Part shown: positions 56,505 through 64,000 of the stretch, in pieces
How positions within the stretch are numbered: the first letter of the stretch is position 1
Layout of the letters: each line of letters starts with the position of its first letter
Assembly: GCF_001006005.1 (NCBI RefSeq)
Contig: NZ_CP011254.1
Span: 2,232,001 to 2,296,000, forward strand
Source: Serratia fonticola
GTDB taxonomy: Bacteria; Pseudomonadota; Gammaproteobacteria; Enterobacterales; Enterobacteriaceae
Reading direction: 5' to 3'
Length of the DNA stretch: 64,000 bases
The notes under the pieces: generated by a model
What the model was told of the DNA's origin: nothing
Databases searched by the model: none
The model's input: the letters and a program-made list of their open reading frames with translations, nothing else
Position numbers and translations under genes: made by a program

Positions 56505-57941
56505 TTATTGTTCATTTTCATCTGTATAGCGTTTCGCCTTATATGCCGGGTGCATCAGGTTCTCTACGGAGAAGATGTCATCCAGCTCAGCTTCGGTCAG
56601 TAAACCGCGTTCCAGCACGACTTCACGTACGCTCTTGCCGGTTTCAGCACAGATCTTGCCGACAATGTCACCGTTGTGGTGGCCAATGAACGGGTTCAGA
56701 TAGGTGACGATACCGATAGAGTTAAATACGTAGTACTCGCACACTTCTTTGTTGGCGGTAATACCGTTAATGCATTTTTCCAGCAGGTTATAGCAGGCAT
56801 TGGTCAGGATGTGAATTGATTCAAACATCGCCTGGCCAATTACCGGTTCCATCACGTTCAACTGCAGCTGGCCTGCTTCGGCGGCCATGGTAACGCAAGT
56901 GTCGTTGCCGATCACCTTAAAGCAAACCTGGTTAACCACTTCTGGGATCACCGGGTTCACTTTGGCCGGCATGATGGAAGAACCGGCCTGCAGTTCAGGC
57001 AGGTTGATTTCGTTCAGGCCAGCGCGTGGGCCGGAAGACAGCAGACGCAGGTCGTTACAGATCTTGGACAGTTTGACCGCCAGGCGCTTGTGCGCACTGT
57101 GCACCATCACGTAGGCACCGCAGTCGGAGGTGGCCTCGATCAGGTCTTCGGCAGGTACCACTGGCAGGCCACTCACTTCCGCCAGTTTCTTAACAGCCAG
57201 GTGTTGGTAACCTTCCGGAGTATTCAGCGCGGTACCGATCGCCGTCGCACCCAGGTTCACTTCCAGCAGCAACTCTGCGGTACGGTGCAGGTTACGGGTT
57301 TCTTCATTCAGCAACACGCTGAAGGCGTGGAATTCCTGGCCCAGGGTCATTGGCACCGCGTCCTGCAACTGGGTACGGCCCATTTTCAGGATGGTTTCGA
57401 ACTCTTTGGCCTTACGGTCAAACCCTTCACGCAGTTGGTTGATAGCATCGATCAGTTTCTGGTTGGAGGCGTAAACCGCGATGCGGAACCCGGTTGGGTA
57501 AGCGTCGTTGGTAGACTGACACTTGTTGAGGTGATCGTTAGGGTTCAGATATTGGTATTCACCCTTCTGGTGGCCCATCAGCTCCAAGCCGATGTTTGCC
57601 AGTACTTCGTTGGTGTTCATGTTCAGCGAGGTGCCAGCACCGCCCTGGAACACATCCACCGGGAATTGGTCCATGCATTTGCCTTTATCCAGTACTTCAT
57701 CACATGCCTGGATGATGACGTCGGCAATTTTACGTGGGATGGTTTGCAGCTCTTTGTTTGCCATGGCGGCGGCTTTTTTTACCATCACCATGCCGCGTAC
57801 AAACTCAGGAACGTCGCTGATTTTACTGTTGCTGATATAGAAGTTTTCAATCGCACGCAGAGTATGAACACCGTAGTAGGCTTCTGCTGGGACTTCACGT
57901 GTTCCTAATAGGTCTTCTTCGATACGAATGTTGTTTGACAT
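56505..57941 (-). CDS. aspA: aspartate ammonia-lyase
   Basis: Splits aspartate into fumarate and ammonia. 478 residues as in E. coli. Fumarase/aspartase signature [11 protein letters not shown] lies near 320-330; TSNDAYPTG-like [12 protein letters not shown] and [11 protein letters not shown] are also present. The ATG at 57941 has AGAAGG upstream; the frame runs on for almost 100 codons through the promoter but those are not coding. Feeds fumarate respiration with DcuA. A CRP-like site is at 58130-58145. Confidence 0.98.
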   Translation of the reverse strand: MSNNIRIEEDLLGTREVPAEAYYGVHTLRAIENFYISNSKISDVPEFVRGMVMVKKAAAMANKELQTIPRKIADVIIQACDEVLDKGKCMDQFPVDVFQGGAGTSLNMNTNEVLANIGLELMGHQKGEYQYLNPNDHLNKCQSTNDAYPTGFRIAVYASNQKLIDAINQLREGFDRKAKEFETILKMGRTQLQDAVPMTLGQEFHAFSVLLNEETRNLHRTAELLLEVNLGATAIGTALNTPEGYQHLAVKKLAEVSGLPVVPAEDLIEATSDCGAYVMVHSAHKRLAVKLSKICNDLRLLSSGPRAGLNEINLPELQAGSSIMPAKVNPVIPEVVNQVCFKVIGNDTCVTMAAEAGQLQLNVMEPVIGQAMFESIHILTNACYNLLEKCINGITANKEVCEYYVFNSIGIVTYLNPFIGHHNGDIVGKICAETGKSVREVVLERGLLTEAELDDIFSVENLMHPAYKAKRYTDENEQ

Positions 57942-58129
57942 GAGAACCTTCTCTATGTTGCTGCCGAATATAATTATGTGCAGGATAACAAAATAATGTT
58001 GCCGAGCGGGTCTACTGCGGAAGTATTGACCGCAGCTATTGTCGCTACCCAGATCATATGCTGGTTGGTAATAAATGAATGAACGTAGATCACTATATGG
58101 TGCTTCAGCAAATGACAGCTTTTGGTTTC

Positions 58130-58145
58130 TGTGAAGGGCTTCACG
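58130..58145 (-). promoter_or_regulatory. CRP-like site in the aspA-fxsA intergenic region
   Basis: TGTGA-AGGGCT-TCACG fits nine of ten core bases of the CRP consensus. It is about 190 bases before the aspA ATG, and a TATAGT -10 candidate for the minus strand is at 58097-58092. aspA of E. coli is under CRP control. The same 350-base gap carries the fxsA promoter, which I cannot mark. Confidence 0.6.
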
Positions 58146-58292
58146 TTTGCGGCAAAGAGAATAAAAAAGATCGCCCGGTTGAAATGGCGGCGAGAAGCCC
58201 CCATTGTATGAAGGTTGGCCGATTAGCGGCCCCATTTATCACGTATGCGCCATCGGGCGGGTACGCCGACTCTACCTAGAGGAGAGAACCAG

Positions 58293-58784
58293 GTGCGCTG
58301 GTTACCGTTACTGCTGATATTTCTACTGGCTTACATAGAGATATCCTTGTTTATCAAAGTTGCCGCCGTGTTCGGTGTGGCAATGACGCTGCTGCTGGTG
58401 GTGTTTACTTCCTGCGTCGGTGTTTCCCTGGTGCGTAATCAGGGCATGAAGACCTTTGTGCAGATGCAACAGAAGCTGGCGGCGGGCGAAAGCCCGGCAG
58501 CGGAGATGGTGAAAAGCGTTTCACTGGTGCTGGCGGGTTTCCTGCTGGTGATACCGGGCTTTTTCACCGATTTCCTTGGCCTGTTGCTGCTGTTGCCGCC
58601 GGTGCAGAAATCGCTGACGCTGAAGCTGATGCCGCATCTCGCCGTTTATCGCCCAGGCGGTTGGGGCCAGAACGGCGGAGCCGCCAATGGCAATACCTTC
58701 GACGGTGAATTCCAGCGCAAGCAAGACGACCGCTACACCTTGGATCATCAACCCGACGATCGCGACAAGCGTGACGATCGCTGA
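58293..58784 (+). CDS. fxsA: FxsA membrane protein
   Basis: 163 residues with membrane segments at about 3-24, 26-47 and 78-108. It begins with GTG at 58293 (RWLPLLLIFLLAYIEISLFIKVA), preceded by GGAG. FxsA overproduction relieves exclusion of phage T7 by the F plasmid in E. coli; its normal role is not known. The C-terminal tail is polar and rich in Asp and Arg. Next to groSL as in E. coli. Confidence 0.94.
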   Translation: MRWLPLLLIFLLAYIEISLFIKVAAVFGVAMTLLLVVFTSCVGVSLVRNQGMKTFVQMQQKLAAGESPAAEMVKSVSLVLAGFLLVIPGFFTDFLGLLLLLPPVQKSLTLKLMPHLAVYRPGGWGQNGGAANGNTFDGEFQRKQDDRYTLDHQPDDRDKRDDR

Positions 58785-58787
58785 TAT

Positions 58788-58944
58788 CTCCCCTCACCCT
58801 AACCCTCTCCCAAAGGGAGAGGGGACTGAACGTGCTACATTTGCCCCCGGTACCTGACCGCGACTCTGGACTACCCCCTCTCCCTAAACAAGTGCCCATG
58901 TGTTATCCGGTCCGTATAGTGGGAGAGGGTCGGGGTGAGGGGAG
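58788..58944. repeat. intergenic element with 24-base terminal inverted repeats (element B)
   Basis: The left end 58788-58811 and the inverse of the right end 58921-58944 agree at 22 of 24 positions. Each end also has a local inverted partner (GGGAGAGGGG at 58815-58824; CCCCCTCTCCC at 58874-58884). The element starts three bases after the fxsA stop and ends 68 bases before the groES promoter. Ends are the same kind as in element A, but the interior differs. Confidence 0.75.
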
Positions 58945-59012
58945 ATCGGCCGCGTTTTTGCTAATGGCGTTCACCGCAGGCCATCAAATCGAAAATTTTT
59001 TTGCTGCTGCCC

Positions 59013-59040
59013 CTTGAAGGGGGATGGAACGCCCCCATTT
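59013..59040 (+). promoter_or_regulatory. sigma-32 heat-shock promoter of groSL
   Basis: CTTGAA (59013-59018), 14 bases, then CCCCATTT (59033-59040). Both match the heat-shock consensus and the E. coli groE promoter, about 80 bases before groS. Confidence 0.93.
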
Positions 59041-59119
59041 CAAATCCCACGGAGCCGGTATCAATAATCTGGCGCACAACCCTAAATCTGATAGAAACCT
59101 TCTTACAGGAGAGCGTTCA

Positions 59120-59413
59120 ATGAGTATTCGTCCATTGCATGACCGCGTTATCGTCAAGCGCAAAGAAGTTGAATCAAAATCTGCTGGCGGCATCGTTCTG
59201 ACTGGCTCTGCAGCGGGTAAATCTACTCGTGGTGAAGTGGTAGCCGTTGGTAAAGGACGTGTTCTGGAAAGCGGCAACATCCAGCCGCTGGATGTGAAAG
59301 TAGGCGACATCGTGATTTTCAACGACGGTTACGGCGTGAAAGCAGAGAAGATCGACAATGAAGAAGTGTTGATCATGTCCGAAAGCGACATTCTGGCAAT
59401 TGTTGAAGCGTAA
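59120..59413 (+). CDS. groS: co-chaperonin GroES
   Basis: 97-residue ring-forming lid of the GroEL chamber. [31 protein letters not shown] includes the mobile loop (about 16-32) with the IVL contact. AGGAG precedes the ATG. Operon with groL, 48 bases apart, under sigma-32. Confidence 0.99.
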   Translation: MSIRPLHDRVIVKRKEVESKSAGGIVLTGSAAGKSTRGEVVAVGKGRVLESGNIQPLDVKVGDIVIFNDGYGVKAEKIDNEEVLIMSESDILAIVEA

Positions 59414-59449
59414 TAACGCTTTATAAATCTTCTGAACTGAACGAGTTGA

Positions 59450-61108
<1,659 letters not shown>

Positions 61109-61135
61109 TTCCCCTCACCTCTGTGAGCTAACCAC

Positions 61136-61161
61136 AAAACCCGGCTTCGGCCGGGTTTTTT
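61136..61161 (+). terminator. groSL terminator
   Basis: AACCCGGC and GCCGGGTT pair across a TTCG tetraloop, followed by six T. Confidence 0.95.
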
Positions 61162-61410
61162 ATTACCCTCTTCGTGTGGGGGCTGATTGCTGCGTCTGTT
61201 TTTATCATCGTCAGCGGCTACCGATGCGTCAGTGCTGAATTTGATGATATTTTTGCAGACCGTATCTATTAAGCGTGTAAACTGATAGTTCATCAGCTGT
61301 CGCTCAAGACGTTGACCAGGCACCAGTGGCCGGTGGCAACGGATGCTTAAGAGATGGCAACGCTTTCTGATAAGCTTTTGCGTAATTCTCAACATCATAT
61401 GGGGAACAAG

Positions 61411-61755
61411 ATGCGGATTAAAGCCTTACTGGGTCTATCGGCAGCGCTGCTGCTGGCAGGGTGCAGCAGCACCAATGAACTGACCGCCGCAGGTCAACAG
61501 GTCAAATTTACCGACACCAAGCCTGCCGCAGAATGCCAGTTGGTAGGCGAAGTCACCGGCACTCAGAGCAACTGGCTGTCGGGGAGTGGTGGTGAGGGCA
61601 GCTCCATGCGCGGCGCGGCTAACGATCTGCGCAACAAGGCAGCAGCAATGGGCGGCAACGTGATTTACGGTGCGACTAGCCCAAGCCAGAACCTGCTTTC
61701 AAGTTTTGCACCGCTGGACAGCAAAATGATCGGCCAGGTGTATAAGTGCCCGTAA
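61411..61755 (+). CDS. yjeI: YjeI-like lipoprotein (DUF4156)
   Basis: 114 residues. MRIKALLGLSAALLLAGCSS is a typical lipoprotein signal with lipobox LAGC and Cys18 or so as first mature residue. The rest matches E. coli YjeI: AECQLVGEVTG, NWLSGSGGEGSSMRGAANDLRNKAAAMGGNVIYG. Likely in the outer membrane; role unknown. Placed after groL as in E. coli. The ATG at 61411 is chosen because the signal peptide starts there. Confidence 0.92.
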   Translation: MRIKALLGLSAALLLAGCSSTNELTAAGQQVKFTDTKPAAECQLVGEVTGTQSNWLSGSGGEGSSMRGAANDLRNKAAAMGGNVIYGATSPSQNLLSSFAPLDSKMIGQVYKCP

Positions 61756-61782
61756 CGCTGGCATAAGCACCCGTATAAAACA

Positions 61783-61813
61783 AAAGAGGAATGCCCAGGC
61801 ATTCCTCTTTTTG
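61783..61813 (+). terminator. yjeI terminator
   Basis: AAGAGGAATGC and GCATTCCTCTT pair across CCAG, followed by a run of T. Confidence 0.9.
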
Positions 61814-61838
61814 CATTCATATGCGGCATGTTATTAAA

Positions 61839-61864
61839 CGGGAGCAGCGTGCAGCGCCCCTACG
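61839..61864. repeat. REP-like GC palindrome, copy 5
   Basis: CGGGAGCAGCGTGCAGCGCC followed by CCTACG: a diverged copy of the family, between convergent yjeI and epmB. Confidence 0.6.
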
Positions 61865-62891
61865 AGCTTTGCGTGAGGCGCAGATCCAACGGCGTTTTGC
61901 TGGGTTCGCCGCCGACCTCACGAGTCAGGCGGGGTACCAGATAACCGGAAACCTTGCTCAGCAAACTTTTCACGATCGCACGAGCCTCGTCGTCGCTGAC
62001 CATAAAGTGGGCCGCGCCCTGCACTTTATCCAACACGTGGAGGTAATAGGGCAGGATCCCTGCATCAAACAGGGCGTTACTCAGCGTTGCCAGCGTATCC
62101 GCGTTATCATTGATCCCTCGTAGCAGCACGCTTTGGTTCAGCAGCGTCACTCCGGCGCTACGCAACTGTGCCATACTGGCGCGCAGCGGTGGGTCAATCT
62201 CGTTGGCATGATTGATATGGGTGACCATCAGCACCTGCAGGCGCGATGCCGAGAAGCGTTGGCACAGCGTGGCGGTGATGCGGGCGGGGATCACCACCGG
62301 CAAGCGGGTATGAATACGCAGGCGTTTGAGGTGTGGGATAGCCTCCAGTTCCCCGATCAGCCAATCCAGTTCGTGGTCTTTGGCCATCAGCGGATCGCCC
62401 CCGGAGAAAATAATTTCATCCAGTTCCGGGTGTTGACGGATATACTCCAACGCTTGAAGCCAGTTTGCCTTGTTGCCCTGGTTCTCCTGATAGGGGAAAT
62501 GACGGCGGAAACAGTAGCGGCAGTTAACCGCACAGCCGCCTTTTACCAACAGCAGGGCACGGTTGCGATACTTGTGCAGCAACCCCGGCACCACGCTGCG
62601 CTGTTCATCCAGCGGATCGGTGGTGAAGCCTGGGGCATCGATGAATTCTGCGCTGGCGGTGAGTACCTGGCGCAGCAGCGGGTCATTGGCATCACCGGGT
62701 TGCATACGCGCGGCAAAGGCTCGCGGCACGCGTAGCGCAAACAGGCGGCGTGCATCGCGCCCCTGTGGCAGTTCCGGGTGCGTATTTAGTGACAGAAGCT
62801 GCAGTAATTCATCTGGGTCGGTAATAACATCGGCGAGTTGATGCAACCAATCTTCTCTATGCGCCGTGTTTTGGGTTATAATGTGTGCCAT
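61860..62891 (-). CDS. epmB: EF-P lysine 2,3-aminomutase EpmB
   Basis: Radical SAM enzyme that turns (S)-alpha-lysine into (R)-beta-lysine, which EpmA then attaches to EF-P. 343 residues with the cluster ligands C120, C124 and C127 in GGCAVNCRYCFRR and IIFSGGDPLM near 160-169. Divergent from its target gene efp across 42 bases, as in E. coli. The partner EpmA gene is not in the window. Confidence 0.96.
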   Translation of the reverse strand: MAHIITQNTAHREDWLHQLADVITDPDELLQLLSLNTHPELPQGRDARRLFALRVPRAFAARMQPGDANDPLLRQVLTASAEFIDAPGFTTDPLDEQRSVVPGLLHKYRNRALLLVKGGCAVNCRYCFRRHFPYQENQGNKANWLQALEYIRQHPELDEIIFSGGDPLMAKDHELDWLIGELEAIPHLKRLRIHTRLPVVIPARITATLCQRFSASRLQVLMVTHINHANEIDPPLRASMAQLRSAGVTLLNQSVLLRGINDNADTLATLSNALFDAGILPYYLHVLDKVQGAAHFMVSDDEARAIVKSLLSKVSGYLVPRLTREVGGEPSKTPLDLRLTQSS

Positions 62892-62933
62892 TTTTTTGGC
62901 TAAGCTACCAGTTTAAATTTTCAGAGGGCCATC

Positions 62934-63500
62934 ATGGCGACTTATTCTAGCAACGATTTCCGTCCGGGTCTTAAAATCATGTTCGAAGGCGAACCTTACG
63001 CTGTCGAATCCAGCGAGTTCGTTAAACCAGGTAAAGGCCAGGCTTTTGCGCGTGTAAAAATGCGTCGCCTGCTGACTGGCACCCGCGTTGAGAAAACCTT
63101 TAAGTCTACCGACTCCTGCGAAGGCGCGGACGTGGTAGATACCAACATGAACTACCTGTACAACGACGGTGAGTTCTACCACTTCATGCACCCTGAGACT
63201 TTTGAACAGCATCAGGTTGAAGAGAAAACCGTTTCTGACGTGGCTAAATGGCTGCAGGACAACGCGGAATGTATCGTCACCCTGTGGGATGGCCGTCCTA
63301 TCGCTGTGCTGCCACCGAACTTTATCGAAGCAGAAATCACTGATACCGATCCAGGCCTGAAAGGCGACACCGCAGGTACCGGCGGCAAGCCAGCTACCCT
63401 GAGCACCGGCGCAGTAGTTAAAGTGCCATTGTTCGTGCAGATTGGCGAAGTGATCAAGGTTGACACCCGCTCTGGCGAATACGTCTCCCGCGTTAAATAA
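62934..63500 (+). CDS. efp: elongation factor P
   Basis: Binds ribosomes stalled at polyproline and helps form the peptide bond. 188 residues, three beta-barrel domains. The modified lysine is K34 in VKPGKGQAF, the site of beta-lysylation by EpmA after EpmB. Start at ATG 62934, after an AGAGGG site. Followed by a ten-base palindromic hairpin. Confidence 0.99.
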   Translation: MATYSSNDFRPGLKIMFEGEPYAVESSEFVKPGKGQAFARVKMRRLLTGTRVEKTFKSTDSCEGADVVDTNMNYLYNDGEFYHFMHPETFEQHQVEEKTVSDVAKWLQDNAECIVTLWDGRPIAVLPPNFIEAEITDTDPGLKGDTAGTGGKPATLSTGAVVKVPLFVQIGEVIKVDTRSGEYVSRVK

Positions 63501-63509
63501 GTTTCAATA

Positions 63510-63534
63510 CAGAGGAACCCCCGAGGTTCCTCTG
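63510..63534 (+). terminator. hairpin after efp
   Basis: CAGAGGAACC and GGTTCCTCTG pair across a short loop, ten bases past the efp stop; the T tail is weak. Confidence 0.75.
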
Positions 63535-63569
63535 TGTTATCCCTTTCCGTCACTCGTTGGCAGAACCGC

Positions 63570-63701
63570 ATGATGAAGAAAACGCTGTTGGCCGTGGTCT
63601 CTCTGTTGTTGCTGATGTCTCTCAGCGGCTGTAATACCTTCCGTGGTTTTGGTGAAGACGTTCAACACCTCGGCGGCGCGATTTCCCGCAGCGCTGGCTG
63701 A
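63570..63701 (+). CDS. ecnA: entericidin A-type lipoprotein (antidote)
   Basis: 43 residues: MMKKTLLAVVSLLLLMSLSGC, a lipoprotein signal with lipobox LSGC, then NTFRGFGEDVQHLGGAISRSAG, the entericidin pattern. In E. coli EcnA is the antidote of the EcnB pair. The second ATG (63573) may be the real start. Located behind efp as in E. coli. Confidence 0.9.
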   Translation: MMKKTLLAVVSLLLLMSLSGCNTFRGFGEDVQHLGGAISRSAG

Positions 63702-63821
63702 AATCAATTAGCGCCATTAATCGGATAATACAGAAAAATCCGTTTATTCCGGCAACCCTCCTGATTTTTACTACGCTTAGAGAGCTACACTTTTTCACTA
63801 ATAACGAATAAGGGTAATCTT

Positions 63822-63953
63822 ATGCTGAAGAAAACTATTTTCGCCATTTTTTCCTTGTTGATCCTGTCATCGCTGGTGGGCTGTAATACTACCGAAGGCG
63901 TGGGCAAAGATGTTGAAGCTGGTGGTCAGGCGATCCAGCGTAGCGCACAGTAA
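63822..63953 (+). CDS. ecnB: entericidin B-type lipoprotein (bacteriolytic)
   Basis: 43 residues: [21 protein letters not shown] signal with lipobox LVGC, then [22 protein letters not shown]. EcnB of E. coli promotes lysis in stationary phase at high osmolarity under sigma-S. 120 bases after ecnA, with its own likely promoter in the gap. GGGTAAT precedes the ATG. Confidence 0.9.
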   Translation: MLKKTIFAIFSLLILSSLVGCNTTEGVGKDVEAGGQAIQRSAQ

Positions 63954-63983
63954 TTAAGACCGCACATTGGGCACTGCATGTTG

Positions 63984-64000
63984 CTAAACGGGCGCAGCGT
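63984..64000. repeat. REP-like GC palindrome, copy 6 (cut by window end)
   Basis: CTAAACGGGCGCAGCGT matches the left part of copies 4 and 5 and runs off the window, 31 bases after ecnB. Confidence 0.6.

Overview
The window is a chromosomal segment of a gamma-proteobacterium of the order Enterobacterales, most likely Serratia or a close member of the Yersiniaceae. The evidence is the 16S rRNA gene at 21004-22544, near-identity of most proteins to their E. coli counterparts, and gene blocks that follow the E. coli 89-94 minute region with typical differences. I did not run any search; names rest on recognised sequence motifs, lengths and gene order. No CRISPR array, complete prophage or insertion sequence is visible.

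Layout. 1-4140 is the end of rpoC (first 28 residues cut off by the window edge), followed by the shikimate transporter gene shiA and a small AT-rich toxin-antitoxin pair (5661-6255). 6511-11980 is the thiamine operon thiCEFSGH, read leftward under a TPP riboswitch (12106-12219). Then come rsd, nudC, hemE, nfi, yjaG, hupA, yjaH and the purHD operon with a PurR box. 20653-26273 is a complete ribosomal RNA operon (16S, tRNA-Ile, tRNA-Ala, 23S, 5S) at the position of E. coli rrnE. 26628-32945 holds acetate assimilation (acs-yjcH-actP) divergent from gltP, with about 890 bases of AT-rich DNA between them. 33063-36311 is less conserved: a secreted protein with an internal duplication, an inner-membrane YdjM-like protein, and a TetR regulator divergent from a flavodoxin-fold oxidoreductase. 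36367-41052 is a nitric oxide detoxification unit (norR, norVW, yeaR) with three NorR boxes and a sigma-54 promoter. 41098-50162 is a complete TMAO respiration locus (torCAD, torR, torT, torS) with four Tor boxes. 50253-51632 is a two-gene accessory cassette (KilA-N protein plus small membrane protein) next to tRNA-Phe. 52324-63953 returns to the conserved backbone: yjdC, dsbD, cutA, dcuA, aspA, fxsA, groSL, yjeI, epmB, efp, ecnA, ecnB.

How the genes work together. Several blocks serve low-oxygen growth: TMAO respiration (tor), fumarate formation and C4-dicarboxylate exchange (aspA-dcuA), NO reduction (nor, yeaR), and disulfide reductant delivery for periplasmic thiols and cytochrome c maturation (dsbD). 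EpmB acts in the modification of EF-P, encoded divergently beside it. Growth-rate functions (rpoC, rRNA operon, purHD, hupA, groESL) form the rest.

The least explained parts are the KilA-N cassette, the duplicated secreted protein, the long acs-gltP gap, and two families of intergenic palindromes: a short GC-rich hairpin found six times just 3' of genes, and two larger elements with 22-24 base terminal inverted repeats.
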